Origin: Liquorilactobacillus nagelii DSM 13675
Lineage (GTDB): Bacteria; Bacillota; Bacilli; Lactobacillales; Lactobacillaceae
Assembly: GCF_019444005.1 (NCBI RefSeq)
Contig: NZ_CP049304.1
Span: 558,001-622,000 of the forward strand
Reading direction: 5' to 3'
DNA length: 64,000 nt
In this document: positions 5,902 through 14,529 of the stretch, one piece after another
Layout: each line of letters starts with the position of its first letter
Numbering within the stretch: position 1 is the stretch's first letter
The notes under the pieces: model-generated
The model's input: the letters and a program-made list of their open reading frames with translations, nothing else
Database searches by the model: none
Told to the model about the DNA's origin: nothing
Position numbers and translations under genes: made by a program

Positions 5902-7604
5902 CATTTGATAATCCAATGCCTTTTTTCGTTGATCGTGTTTCAGATGGGTCTTTGATTGTAGGCAAAGCTGTTAACTCAGCAGTCAAAAGGCACCTTAATG
6001 ATTTAAAAAAATCTGATTGGCGATGGAAATTTGATGAAAATCTTGCGGGTAAAGCAGTTAAGTTCATGGAATTGCTTCCTGATCCTAAAACGGGAAAACC
6101 AAACGAATTAGCACCATTTCAAAAATTTATAATTGGTTCAATTTACGGGTGGGTTGATAAAAATAATCCATCAATCAGACGATTCACTGATGTTTTTATT
6201 TCAATGGCTCGGAAAAATGGCAAATCATTGCTTATTTCGGGCGTTATTCTTTATGAATTTTTGTTTGGGAAAACGCCGCCTAGAAATAGGCAGTTGTATA
6301 CAGCTGCAAATGATAGAAAACAGGCAGGAATTATATTTGGGATGGTCAAGGATCGTTTAAAAGCGCTAATGGTTAAAGACGAAGGCATAAAACGTATGTG
6401 CCAGATTAAGCGTGATGAGATCATCAATCTGGATGATGGTTCTATCATACGTTCATTTTCAAGAGATGCAGGGCTGGTTGATGGTTATGAACCTCATGTG
6501 GCAGTTGTTGATGAATACGCAAATGCTAAGACGACAGACATGATTGAAACCTTAGCGTCAGGTCAGTTGTTGCTGCCAAGCTATTTGACTTTCATTATTT
6601 CGACCGCTGGTTTTGATATGAACGTTCCAATGTTCACTCAAAATTATCCTTATGCTAAAAAAGTCTTATCCGCAGAAGTTGAGGCTGACCGCTATTTCGC
6701 TTTCATCGCCGAACAAGATAGTGTTGAAGAAGTTAAAGATAGATCAACCTGGATTAAATCAAATCCATTGCTAGATGTTGATGCTTTAAAAGCTCAAATT
6801 ACAGATTATTTATCAACTAAACTAAAGCAGGCAGAAAATGATGGTTCAATCAACAGCAAATTGATCAAAAATTTCAATATTTGGCGACAAGCCGCTGAGG
6901 ATAGCTATATGGATATTCAAAATTGGAATGATGCAGAAATAGAACAGATAAATATTGACGGACAGCGCGTGTGGATTGGTGTTGACGTTGGAAAAACGTC
7001 AGATTTATTCGCAATTTCATGGATGATCCCTTGTGAAGGGTACTGGTATGCTGACAGTTTTGCATTTGTAGGAACTAAATACGGATTACAAGCAAAAATC
7101 AAAGCTGATCGACTTAATTATCCAGAATTAGAGCGCAAAAATGAATGTGAAATAACCACATTAGAATCAGGAGTAATTGATACTGAACGGGTCTTCAATT
7201 GGCTTGACGATTTCGTTGAAAAGCATCGGTTAGATGTTCAGGGGATCTGTTTTGACCCATATCAATATGGACCATTGCTAACTTTGATTGAAAAAAGACA
7301 TCCTGAGTGGCAACAAATTGAAGTTAGACAAGGTACATTAACTCTCTCGATGCCGACTAAACAATTCAGAGATGATGTTTTGGAGAAACGTATCAGACAT
7401 CCGGAAAATCAAATTCTTACATCGGCAGTTAATAACGCAGTGCTAAAAAGTGATAACAACGGTGTTAGGATTGATAAAAATAAATATGCAAATAAGATTG
7501 ATGCCTTAGATGCGTTGTTAGATGCATATGCGGTATGCTTTAGAGAAAATATTGATGACTATTTAACCAATGAAGATGTGTTGAGTGATGATTTTGGATT
7601 CTAA
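5898..7604 (+). CDS. terL: Terminase large subunit
   Basis: 568 residues, a normal length. The ATPase part has a Walker A variant SMARKNGKS near residues 101-109 and a Walker B VAVVDEY near 199-205. The C-terminal RNase H-like nuclease begins near 355 (VWIGVDVGKTSDLF) with the expected acidic residues, and a last aspartate cluster lies in NKIDALDALLDAY near the end. The enzyme pumps DNA into proheads and cuts the concatemer. It belongs to the group paired with P27 small subunits and HK97-type portals, consistent with the next genes. Confidence 0.95.
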   Translation: MTFDNPMPFFVDRVSDGSLIVGKAVNSAVKRHLNDLKKSDWRWKFDENLAGKAVKFMELLPDPKTGKPNELAPFQKFIIGSIYGWVDKNNPSIRRFTDVFISMARKNGKSLLISGVILYEFLFGKTPPRNRQLYTAANDRKQAGIIFGMVKDRLKALMVKDEGIKRMCQIKRDEIINLDDGSIIRSFSRDAGLVDGYEPHVAVVDEYANAKTTDMIETLASGQLLLPSYLTFIISTAGFDMNVPMFTQNYPYAKKVLSAEVEADRYFAFIAEQDSVEEVKDRSTWIKSNPLLDVDALKAQITDYLSTKLKQAENDGSINSKLIKNFNIWRQAAEDSYMDIQNWNDAEIEQINIDGQRVWIGVDVGKTSDLFAISWMIPCEGYWYADSFAFVGTKYGLQAKIKADRLNYPELERKNECEITTLESGVIDTERVFNWLDDFVEKHRLDVQGICFDPYQYGPLLTLIEKRHPEWQQIEVRQGTLTLSMPTKQFRDDVLEKRIRHPENQILTSAVNNAVLKSDNNGVRIDKNKYANKIDALDALLDAYAVCFRENIDDYLTNEDVLSDDFGF

Positions 7605-7617
7605 GGGGGGTGGCTAA

Positions 7618-7794
7618 GTGAAAAGCTTATTTAAATTTTATCAATTAAATGAGCCACAGATTCTGATGATCTGTGGTTTTTTAATGCTTTCAATTGGAGC
7701 TTTTAAAACAAGTATAATTGTAGGCTGGTTTGTAACTGGCAGTTTGTTCATCGTTTTAGCTCTGCTCTCTGCTTGGATGGCAGGAAGGGGGTGA
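7618..7794 (+). CDS. Small membrane protein (DUF1056-like)
   Basis: A GTG start at 7618 follows AAGGGGGGTGG and opens a 58-residue frame that ends at 7794. Two hydrophobic helices are evident, ILMICGFLMLSIGAF and VGWFVTGSLFIVLALLSAW. Small two-helix proteins annotated DUF1056 lie between large terminase and portal in many lactobacillus and lactococcus phages, which fits this location exactly. Their role is not established. The stop lies 5 bases before the portal start. Confidence 0.6.
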   Translation: MKSLFKFYQLNEPQILMICGFLMLSIGAFKTSIIVGWFVTGSLFIVLALLSAWMAGRG

Positions 7795-7799
7795 AATAA

Positions 7800-9122
7800 A
7801 TGCTATTTAGAACTAAGGAACCTGAAAAACGTGATTGGGCGATGGACTTAATCAGTGATGGAGTAATTCCAGGCTATTCAACTGGTAGTTTTATAGGTAT
7901 ATCAGCTTTAAAAAACTCTGATGTGCTAACTGCTGTTTCAATCATTGCGTCAAACGTTGCTAGATTTCCTTTGCTGTTGCTTGATGAACAAACCGGGAAG
8001 CCTTTTGATAGTGGAGATTTAACATATCTGCTTAACAAAAAGCCAAATGCAATGTTAGATGGTTACCATTGGAAATTTATCATGACGATTAATGCACTGC
8101 TGGCCAATGATGGTGTTTCACGAATTGTCAGGGATCCAGTAACGCAGGAACCAGCGCTGATTCAATATTTTCCGCCTAGTCAAGTCTATATTGATGATTC
8201 AGATGTTAATAACATCAAATATGAATTTACACCGCTGGGAGCTAATCAAACCATTGTTGAGCCAGCTCAAAATGTGATTCATTTTAAATTTTTCACGTAT
8301 GATGGCATTCATGGACGCTCGCCGCTTCTTAGCTTGAGAGATGAAATAAACTTGCAAGAGTCAGGCATTCAAACCCTTTCTAAATTTTTCCAAAGCGGGT
8401 TAAAAGGCGGAATTTTGAAAGTTAAAGGAAGGTTGAATAAAGAAGCCAGAAAAAAAGCTCGCGAAGATTTTGAATATGCTCAGCAAGGTGCGACAGGTGG
8501 TTCTCCAGTCGTAACAGATGACACTATTGATTATCAGACGCTTGAAGTTGATACAAATATTTTGCAGTTAATCAACTCGAACAACTATTCAACTTCCCAA
8601 ATTGCCAAAGCTATGCATATTCCGGCTTACAAGTTGGGTGTTAATAGTCCTAATCAATCAGTAAAGCAGCTGAACGATGATTTTATTAAATCAGATTTGC
8701 CTTACTATTTTGAGCCAATTTCGTCTGAGATTGAATTAAAGATGTTGAATGATCAGCAAAGGCATCAGTTTAAAGTTCAATTTGATACCAGAAAAGAAAC
8801 TGGGATGTCTGTTGCGGATGCCAAAAATGCTGTTGATGGTTCGTTGCTTGATCCAAATGAAGCACGATTCGAAATGGGTGTTAATAAGCGCGATGATCCT
8901 AATATGGATCGGATGCAGTCTAACTTGAATAATGTTTATCTCGACATGAAAGAGGATTATCAAAATCCTAATAAGCCTGATAATACAGTTAAAACAATCA
9001 ATGAGCGTCGTAAAGCTCAAGGCCAGGAGCCAATTGAAGGCGGAGATGCAATTTATATGTCATCCAGTGATATTCCGGCAATAGATGTAAACGATACTGG
9101 TGGTGATTCTGATGACTCTTAA
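7800..9122 (+). CDS. Portal protein, HK97 family
   Basis: 440 residues starting at ATG 7800 behind GGAAGGGGGTG. Typical phage portal sequence: N-terminal LKNSDVLTAVSIIASNVARFPLLLL, central HWKFIMTINALLANDGVSRI, and the helical segment GVNSPNQSVKQLNDDFIKS. The C-terminus is acidic and disordered (DDPN to DDS). It forms the dodecameric ring through which DNA enters and to which the connector attaches. It stands between the terminase and the protease/capsid genes as usual, except that one extra gene (9112-9873) is inserted before the protease. Confidence 0.92.
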   Translation: MLFRTKEPEKRDWAMDLISDGVIPGYSTGSFIGISALKNSDVLTAVSIIASNVARFPLLLLDEQTGKPFDSGDLTYLLNKKPNAMLDGYHWKFIMTINALLANDGVSRIVRDPVTQEPALIQYFPPSQVYIDDSDVNNIKYEFTPLGANQTIVEPAQNVIHFKFFTYDGIHGRSPLLSLRDEINLQESGIQTLSKFFQSGLKGGILKVKGRLNKEARKKAREDFEYAQQGATGGSPVVTDDTIDYQTLEVDTNILQLINSNNYSTSQIAKAMHIPAYKLGVNSPNQSVKQLNDDFIKSDLPYYFEPISSEIELKMLNDQQRHQFKVQFDTRKETGMSVADAKNAVDGSLLDPNEARFEMGVNKRDDPNMDRMQSNLNNVYLDMKEDYQNPNKPDNTVKTINERRKAQGQEPIEGGDAIYMSSSDIPAIDVNDTGGDSDDS

Positions 9123-9873
9123 GCCTTTATATGGCTCTATGAATTCGACACTTGCTAAAACAATAGCCATGAACAATCCTAACTATTCCAAAATAGTTGA
9201 ACCATTTGGAGACGCTGGTTCCTATGCTTTATATCCACAGAAGAAACCGGCAAAACAACATATCGTAAATATTCAAGATGAAGAAACGCTTGCGATTATG
9301 CAATTTGCGCAATCATACAGCAATTCTGATTTTTCAACTCTAAAAAATGAAAATTGGAATAGTGATGAAGAAACTTTTAATCAGGTTCAAACAATTAGTG
9401 ATTTAGATGGTGAAAAATTAGTATATAAGCATTTGTACAATAAGTGGTATGGAATGAGCATGCTTGGAAGTGATGAAGTTAGTTGGAATATGCTAACACT
9501 CAATCAGAATAATAAGAATAAACTGTTTGCGTTTCCGTTGATGAAAGCACTTCTAAAACCGGTGGAGTTTCAAAATGTCGATCCGCTGAATTTAATCCCA
9601 AGTGATGGGTTCATGATCTTAATTCCTGATAGTCAAAATATAGATAGTGTTAAAAGCAAGCTGACTAGTATATCGGGCCTGTTTTTCTTTGCGGGCAAAA
9701 TTTCAGACGGATCACAAGCAATTCAGGATGCTCAAACTATGAGTAATCTAAATGTACACGGCCAAGAGGTGGCTTCGATAATGATGAACAGCTACTCAAT
9801 GATAACTAATTATGATTCAAGACTATCTAAAATTGATCCAGCAAATTATTCAATGAAAGGAGGTGGTATGTAA
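9112..9873 (+). CDS. Degenerate D12/Dam-methylase-like phage protein
   Basis: I prefer ATG 9112, overlapping the portal stop by 11 bases; a GTG at 9100 is also in frame. The N-terminus looks like a D12-class adenine methyltransferase: KPLYGSMNSTLAKTI resembles the start of Dam-like enzymes. KIVEPFGDAGSYAL matches the AdoMet motif (usually VEPFxGGG with a small-residue turn), followed by an acidic strand end IVNIQDEETLAI. The catalytic DPPY motif is not found; the nearest candidate is NVDPLNLIPSDG. The protein is therefore probably not an active methylase and may have been reused structurally in the head operon. The assignment rests on motif likeness only. Confidence 0.45.
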   Translation: MTLKPLYGSMNSTLAKTIAMNNPNYSKIVEPFGDAGSYALYPQKKPAKQHIVNIQDEETLAIMQFAQSYSNSDFSTLKNENWNSDEETFNQVQTISDLDGEKLVYKHLYNKWYGMSMLGSDEVSWNMLTLNQNNKNKLFAFPLMKALLKPVEFQNVDPLNLIPSDGFMILIPDSQNIDSVKSKLTSISGLFFFAGKISDGSQAIQDAQTMSNLNVHGQEVASIMMNSYSMITNYDSRLSKIDPANYSMKGGGM

Positions 9874-10518
9874 ATGACAGTTGATTTAGAAAAACGCCAA
9901 GTATCGACAAAAATCAGTTTGAGAACAACAGATGATCAAGACGGCGCCCCACAACTGATTGAGGGCTACGCTTTAAAATTTAATCGGCAATCTGATGTTC
10001 TTGGTGGGGGTTGGGGGCCAACTTTTCGTGAAACAATTGATCCACATGCATTAGATAATACTGATATGTCAAATGTAGTCGCAACTTTTAATCATGACGA
10101 AAGCAAAGTCTTAGGCCGTACAGGAGTTAACTTACAACTTTCAGTTGATAATATTGGGCTTAAATTTCAAGTGCAACCTCCAGATACACAATTGGCACGT
10201 GACTTAATGACGAATATTGCTGCTGGAATTATTAATCAGTGTAGTTTCGCGTTCACGATACCTGATGAAGCTACTGCACAAGATTGGGAAGAATCAAACG
10301 AAGATGATGTTGATTATATCCGGAGTATTAATCAGATTGACCATCTCTATGATGTTTCAGTAGTGACTACACCAGCTTATCCTGATACAGAAGCAGTTGT
10401 TGGCCAACGGAGCAAAAAGCTAGTTGAAAACTTAATCAAGCAGAAGGATTCATGGAGACAAGAGCGAAAAAAGATGTTATTAGAACTAAAAAAACAAGAA
10501 ATTTTAGATCAGATTTAA
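9874..10518 (+). CDS. Prohead maturation protease, HK97 (S78) family
   Basis: 214 residues, ATG at 9874 after AAAGGAGGTGG. The family pattern is clear: IEGYALKFNRQSDVLG near the N-terminus, TFNHDESKVLGRTG carrying the catalytic His near residue 72, and INQCSFAFTI with the Ser near 123. A C-terminal charged helix serves as the assembly tail. The enzyme cleaves scaffold or delta domains of the capsid protein and itself. Its stop codon lies inside the stem of a terminator-like hairpin that separates it from the capsid gene. Confidence 0.92.
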   Translation: MTVDLEKRQVSTKISLRTTDDQDGAPQLIEGYALKFNRQSDVLGGGWGPTFRETIDPHALDNTDMSNVVATFNHDESKVLGRTGVNLQLSVDNIGLKFQVQPPDTQLARDLMTNIAAGIINQCSFAFTIPDEATAQDWEESNEDDVDYIRSINQIDHLYDVSVVTTPAYPDTEAVVGQRSKKLVENLIKQKDSWRQERKKMLLELKKQEILDQI

Positions 10519-10534
10519 AAATCTGGTCTTTTTT
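10507..10534 (+). terminator. Terminator-like hairpin between protease and capsid genes
   Basis: GATCAGATTT (10507-10516), a 2-base loop and AAATCTGGTC (10519-10528), one wobble, followed by TTTTTT. It overlaps the protease stop codon. Read-through plus a possible internal promoter would set a capsid level independent of the protease. Confidence 0.65.
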
Positions 10535-10560
10535 AATACAAGAAATTAGGAGGGTCACAT

Positions 10561-11760
10561 ATGACTTTAGATGAAAAAATCAAGGCTTTAAAAGCCGATA
10601 TTAAAGTTCAACGAGATAAACTGAGTGCAGATCAAGTTTCGCTTCGTAACTTAGTTGAAAAAGCAGAATCTGATGAAGATTTAGCTAAGGCAAAAGATGC
10701 AAGGGGTAAGGTTAATGACCTTAAAGAGGAAATTCGAAAGAACGAAGATACTCTTAAACTCTATCAGGGAGCTCTGGAAGGTGACGGCCACAAAAAAACA
10801 GTAGCAGGTCGAAATAATAGTGATCCAGAAAAAAATGATCGTTGCAAAGCTATTATTGAATATATCCGTTCAAAGGGTGTAAAACGTGACGGCTTGAAAT
10901 TCGAAAAAACTGACGAAGGCACATTTGTTGTTATCAACAAACGTGATATTGTGCCAGCAACCGATGGTGTATCATCAACTGACGTTGCTAAAACAATTCC
11001 CGATGCTATTTCTTATAACCCGCAGCGTGAGATTCAAACAGTTGTTGATTTAAAAACATTTACTAACGTTTTTCAAGCCACAACCAAAAAAGGTAGCTAC
11101 CCAACTGTTGCTAATGCGACAACAAAAATGGCAACTGTTGCAGAATTAGCTGCTAATCCAGCAATGGCAAAGCCTGATTTCGATGAAATTGATTGGGCAG
11201 TAGATACTTACCGCCAAGCACTGCCTATTTCTCAAGAATCGCTCGACGATTCAGAGATTGATTTGATGGACTTGCTTTCGACAAACGCTGATCAAATCAA
11301 ATTAAATACAACCAATGATGCAATTTCATCAGTTTTGAAAACATTTACTGCTCAGACAGTAGCTTCTTTGGACGATTTGAAATTGGTTAACAATACCAAG
11401 TTAGATCCTGCATATGCCCGTACACTAGTAGTTACACAATCATTTTATCAGTGGTTAGATACCTTGAAGGATAGCAATGGTCGCTATTTACTGCAAGATT
11501 CAATCATTTCTCCAAGCGGCAAAGTTGTTTTTGGTATCCCCGTGGTAGTTGTATCGGACGAAACTCTAGGTGCTGCTGGAGAAGCTCATGCTTTCTTAGG
11601 TGACATCAAGCGTGCAGTGTTATTTGCTAACCGAGCTGATTTCATGATTCGTTGGGTTGACGATAATATTTACGGTCAATATTTGCAAGCTGGCATGCGT
11701 TTTGGAGTTGCAAAAGCAGATGAAAAAGCTGGCTATTTCTTAACTTACTCAAAATCCTAA
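10561..11760 (+). CDS. Major capsid protein, HK97 fold
   Basis: 399 residues, ATG at 10561 with AGGAGG. Residues 1-75 are a coiled-coil delta (scaffolding) domain (LDEKIKALKADIKVQRDKL). After a linker near 75-100, likely cut by the S78 protease, the capsid domain begins, with recognisable segments TTKKGSYPTVANATTK, YRQALPISQESLDDS, NGRYLLQDSII and the C-terminal MRFGVAKADEKAGYF. It builds the icosahedral shell. Downstream, the -1 frame continues into a coding remnant for an Ig-like domain (see 11755-12021). This suggests that a minor extended capsid form once existed, as described for Lactobacillus phage A2. Confidence 0.92.
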   Translation: MTLDEKIKALKADIKVQRDKLSADQVSLRNLVEKAESDEDLAKAKDARGKVNDLKEEIRKNEDTLKLYQGALEGDGHKKTVAGRNNSDPEKNDRCKAIIEYIRSKGVKRDGLKFEKTDEGTFVVINKRDIVPATDGVSSTDVAKTIPDAISYNPQREIQTVVDLKTFTNVFQATTKKGSYPTVANATTKMATVAELAANPAMAKPDFDEIDWAVDTYRQALPISQESLDDSEIDLMDLLSTNADQIKLNTTNDAISSVLKTFTAQTVASLDDLKLVNNTKLDPAYARTLVVTQSFYQWLDTLKDSNGRYLLQDSIISPSGKVVFGIPVVVVSDETLGAAGEAHAFLGDIKRAVLFANRADFMIRWVDDNIYGQYLQAGMRFGVAKADEKAGYFLTYSKS

Positions 11761-12021
11761 CGCCTGACGGTATCACTTTATCACAAAAGACAATGAGCGG
11801 TACTGTTGGAACTACTAAACAGGTAACCCGCTACACTGACACCTGATGGCGCTTCGGGAGATATAGCAGCAACATCTAGTGATACATCAATTGCTACCGT
11901 TGCTAAAAACAGTGATGGCAGTTTCACAGTTAGTTTGGTTGCGGCTGGTTCAGCAACAATCACGTTTGCTGCTGGCGATGTAACAAGCACATTAGCTGTC
12001 ACTGTTAGTGCTGCTAGTTAG
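11755..12021 (+). pseudogene. Broken Ig-like (Big_2) capsid extension
   Basis: In the -1 frame relative to the capsid gene the sequence reads ILTPDGITLSQKTMSGTVGT and then hits a stop after KQVTRYTDT. Removing one C from the CCC run at 11827-11829 restores KQVTATLTPDGASGD and a complete bacterial Ig-like domain (SSDTSIATVAKNSDGSF and AAGSATITFAAGD) that ends at TAG 12019-12021. No independent ribosome binding site and start is evident, so this was probably a frameshift extension of the capsid protein. The junction CTCAAAA at 11748-11754 is only a poor slippery heptamer. It is now disrupted by a 1-base insertion, or by a sequencing error. Confidence 0.75.
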
Positions 12022-12032
12022 GGGGAATTTAA

Positions 12033-12353
12033 ATGTCCCTTTTGACAGATGACCAGTTTGCAACCTTAAAACTTTATTGCAAAATAGACCAGGATTTTGA
12101 TGATGACGTTTTAAAAAATCTAGTCGATTCAACGGGGTTAGAAATTGCAAGAGCGATTCAGGCAGACTCGGCTCCAGCAACTTTCATTAATGATCCTCGG
12201 TTTTTAATTGCATTGATGAAACAAGTCAAAGAAGATTACTACCAGCGTGGTTTAACGTCTGACAGTAGCTATCGAGCTGAACTTGCAAATGGAGTTGAAG
12301 ACATTGTTAATCAAATGCGCGCAGAATTGAGTGATGACGATGAAGCTAACTAA
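12033..12353 (+). CDS. Head-tail connector protein (gp6-like)
   Basis: 106 residues, ATG at 12033 after AGGGGGAATT. The sequence starts MSLLTDDQFATLKLYCKIDQDFDDDVLKNLV, typical of the small helical gp6/gp15-type adaptors that form the ring under the portal. It continues with helices and the motif YYQRGLTSDSSYRAEL. It opens the cluster of four head-tail joining genes, each overlapping the next by a few bases, as usual in HK97-like siphophages. Confidence 0.8.
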   Translation: MSLLTDDQFATLKLYCKIDQDFDDDVLKNLVDSTGLEIARAIQADSAPATFINDPRFLIALMKQVKEDYYQRGLTSDSSYRAELANGVEDIVNQMRAELSDDDEAN

Positions 12354-12672
12354 TATGACTGAAAGAATTACTTTTTTCAGTCTAAAGCCAGGTGTAATAA
12401 ACGGAGTCCCGACTAATAATGTTAAAACAGATGAATTTACCTGTTGGGCGGAGGTTGCTAAGCTACCATACCGTGAATTTGTCAATAGCTCAACAGAGGT
12501 TGGTTATCGGAAAGAAACGCCTGTTTTTATCATAGCTTTTAAGCAAAAAAAAGAGATTCAAACAAATTGGCGAATACGTTGGAGAAATAAGGAATACGAA
12601 ATCATTTCGATGGATCCAGACTATAAGACAAAAGATACGAATCAGATTGCGGGGAGAGTGATTAAATCATGA
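12340..12672 (+). CDS. Head closure / head-tail adaptor protein
   Basis: The start is taken at ATG 12340; GTG 12331 and ATG 12334 are in frame alternatives within the previous gene. The product (110 residues) has the beta-barrel pattern of SPP1 gp16-like stoppers: MTERITFFSLKPGVING, CWAEVAKLPYREF, then TNWRIRWRNKEYEIISMDPDYK. It closes the portal after packaging. It overlaps both neighbours, so the joining genes appear translationally coupled. Confidence 0.78.
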   Translation: MKLTNMTERITFFSLKPGVINGVPTNNVKTDEFTCWAEVAKLPYREFVNSSTEVGYRKETPVFIIAFKQKKEIQTNWRIRWRNKEYEIISMDPDYKTKDTNQIAGRVIKS

Positions 12673-13043
12673 GCATTACTGGTGAAGCTGAAATGCTTCT
12701 TGCTGTTACTCAATTAACCGAGGGATATGATAGACGGGCCCGCAAAGCAGTTCGAAGTGGTGCCCAAATGTTTGCAGAAAAACTAAAAGCAGATACTCCA
12801 GTTTCTGAGGAAGATCATAGTGGACTAGGTCCATTAGCTGATCATATCAAAACCGGAAGTGTTTCAATTAAAACAGGTGATTATTCTGTGGACATTGGGT
12901 ATGACACTGCTAAAGGTCGGATTGCTCACTTTCCTAACAGCGGAACGTCTAAACAGTCGCCACAGCATTTTATTGAAAAAACACAAAGCGAGATGCGAGA
13001 ACCTGTTCTTGCTGAATTCATTAAAGATTTGAAGGTGAATTAA
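12669..13043 (+). CDS. HK97 gp10-like tail completion protein
   Basis: 124 residues, ATG at 12669 overlapping the preceding stop. HK97-gp10 family features: an N-terminal amphipathic helix (RRARKAVRSGAQMFAEKLKADTPVSE), then GDYSVDIGYDTAKGRIAHFPNSGT and a final helix beginning QHFIEKTQSEMREPVL. Family members terminate the tail tube or assist head-tail joining. The gene ends one base into the next ATG. Confidence 0.8.
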   Translation: MSITGEAEMLLAVTQLTEGYDRRARKAVRSGAQMFAEKLKADTPVSEEDHSGLGPLADHIKTGSVSIKTGDYSVDIGYDTAKGRIAHFPNSGTSKQSPQHFIEKTQSEMREPVLAEFIKDLKVN

Positions 13044-13447
13044 TGTCTTTGCCGGAAAGTATTATTTACAATTTATTGGCTAACAACCAACAAATTGTAA
13101 ATTTATTAAATGATATCAGAGGTGAACCAACGGATTTTCCTTATATTTTTATAGGGCAACCCAACGATACATTTACAATCTCAGATAATGCACCTTGGAT
13201 AAGGATCACTCTAATACCCGATGATACAGCGTTGTATGCTGACGATGAACGGGTTATGCAGAAATATCGTGTCCAAGTAGACTTTTGGATTAATAAAACG
13301 GATTTGACTAACTTAGAAAAATTAGAGAGCTTAATTTATGAAATCCTTCATATTAATGGGATTGAGAGATATTATCGTAACCATGAACCAGACGCAGATA
13401 TCGAAACATTAGAAATGGTTCAAGGAAATTTTGAAGGCTTTGCTTAA
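13043..13447 (+). CDS. Tail terminator-type protein (DUF806-like)
   Basis: 134 residues, ATG at 13043 overlapping the gp10-like gene. DUF806-like layout: an N-terminal helix (ESIIYNLLANNQQIVNLLNDI), PYIFIGQPNDTFT, a strand-rich centre with RITLIPDDTALYADDER and YRVQVDFWINK, then helices. Position directly before the major tail protein identifies it as the tail terminator or a tail-joining component. Confidence 0.75.
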   Translation: MSLPESIIYNLLANNQQIVNLLNDIRGEPTDFPYIFIGQPNDTFTISDNAPWIRITLIPDDTALYADDERVMQKYRVQVDFWINKTDLTNLEKLESLIYEILHINGIERYYRNHEPDADIETLEMVQGNFEGFA

Positions 13448-13485
13448 AGCCTATTTTTTATGCACAAAATCAAGGAGGAAACACA

Positions 13486-14082
13486 ATGGGATTAGTAAAA
13501 TTTGGTGCTAGCAATTTTGAGTATGGTGTCGTTGATGACACTACCAGTTTAGTTGCTACACCACGAAAAGTTCCAGGACTTTCAAGCGTGAAAGTCGATT
13601 TAACTAATGATTTAAAAAAGATTGCTGCTGATGATGGTCCTTATGCAGTTTTATCAGGTGGAATCACTGAAGCAAAAGAAACGATTGAGTTATATGACGT
13701 TGATTCTCAGATGAAGCAAGATTTATTCGGGATCAAGGTGGTGAAAGGCGTTGAAGTTTATCCTAAGGATATGATAGCAGCTAATGTTGCTACTTTATTT
13801 AAGACAAAATTGTCAAACGGTAAAAACTGCTGGGTAGCCTTACTTAAAGGAATGTTTTCTTTACCAAGCGTAGATACTAAGACTGTCGATGGAACTCCAG
13901 ATCCAAATGCCGATTCAATTGAAGGAGAATTCATGCCTCGAGGTGATCAAGAAAATGTTGTTTTGATTGGTCGAGAAGATAATTCTGATTTTGATTTGAC
14001 ACAATTTAGAAAATGGGTATTCCCATCTGAAGCTGGTGATTTATTGATTAGTGCTACAAATGGTGGAAATACTGGCTCGTAA
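13486..14082 (+). CDS. Major tail protein
   Basis: 198 residues, ATG at 13486 with AGGAGG. Beta-sandwich tube-protein features: MGLVKFGASNFEYGVVD, SSVKVDLTNDLKKIAADDGPY, then ELYDVDSQMKQDLFGIK and a C-terminal strand region ending with Gly/Asn-rich residues. It forms the tail tube. It has the expected place between joining genes and the frameshifted tail chaperone. A weak terminator-like hairpin follows, as in many siphophages where tube protein must exceed chaperone. Confidence 0.88.
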   Translation: MGLVKFGASNFEYGVVDDTTSLVATPRKVPGLSSVKVDLTNDLKKIAADDGPYAVLSGGITEAKETIELYDVDSQMKQDLFGIKVVKGVEVYPKDMIAANVATLFKTKLSNGKNCWVALLKGMFSLPSVDTKTVDGTPDPNADSIEGEFMPRGDQENVVLIGREDNSDFDLTQFRKWVFPSEAGDLLISATNGGNTGS

Positions 14083-14112
14083 GGCGAATTCTAGAGTCTA
14101 GTTCGCTTTAAA
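14083..14112 (+). terminator. Weak terminator-like hairpin after the major tail gene
   Basis: GCGAA (14084-14088) plus CTAG (14091-14094) pair with CTAG (14098-14101) plus TTCGC (14102-14106), with a 2-base bulge, followed by TTTAAATT. The short U-tract suggests partial termination that lowers expression of the following genes. Confidence 0.45.
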
Positions 14113-14181
14113 TTAATAGAGTCGCCTATGAAATACACAATAAACACGCAATGTGTTGGCGGCTAATATCAGGAGGAAATT

Positions 14182-14529
14182 ATGGCTTACGAAATAGAAT
14201 TAGATGTTGGTGGAGAAAAGAAGAAATTTGTTCGAAATGAACCACCGATGTTACGAGAAATGACAAAAGCTCTGATAGTTCAGCAACAACAATTAAAAAT
14301 GTATTCAAAAAACGACGGGCCAAATGAAGATGATTTTAATAAAAACGAAAAAAACTTAGCAAATTTTGCGGTTTCTTTTTGGAAAAATCAATTTAAGGCC
14401 GATCAGTTTATTACAGGGTGTGACAAAAACAACATGGACATTTTGAATTCAGCCATTGCTGATTCTTTGGGCGGAGGAAATGAAGACAGCCCAAAAAAAT
14501 CACAGCCCAAGACATCGACAAAGCAATAG
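14182..14529 (+). CDS. Tail assembly chaperone gpG
   Basis: 115 residues, ATG at 14182 with AGGAGG. The N-terminal beta/alpha part (YEIELDVGGEKKKFVRNEPPML) and the helical remainder fit the short form of tail assembly chaperones, which coat the tape measure protein. The gene ends just after a Ser/Lys-rich stretch that carries the slippery sequence. The long form gpGT is made by -1 frameshifting, as in lambda. Confidence 0.85.
   Translation: MAYEIELDVGGEKKKFVRNEPPMLREMTKALIVQQQQLKMYSKNDGPNEDDFNKNEKNLANFAVSFWKNQFKADQFITGCDKNNMDILNSAIADSLGGGNEDSPKKSQPKTSTKQ

Noticed and set aside
11748-11754. Canonical slippery site at the capsid stop
   Set aside because: CTCAAAA allows only A-site re-pairing; kept as a possible weak site, not listed as a programmed frameshift feature.
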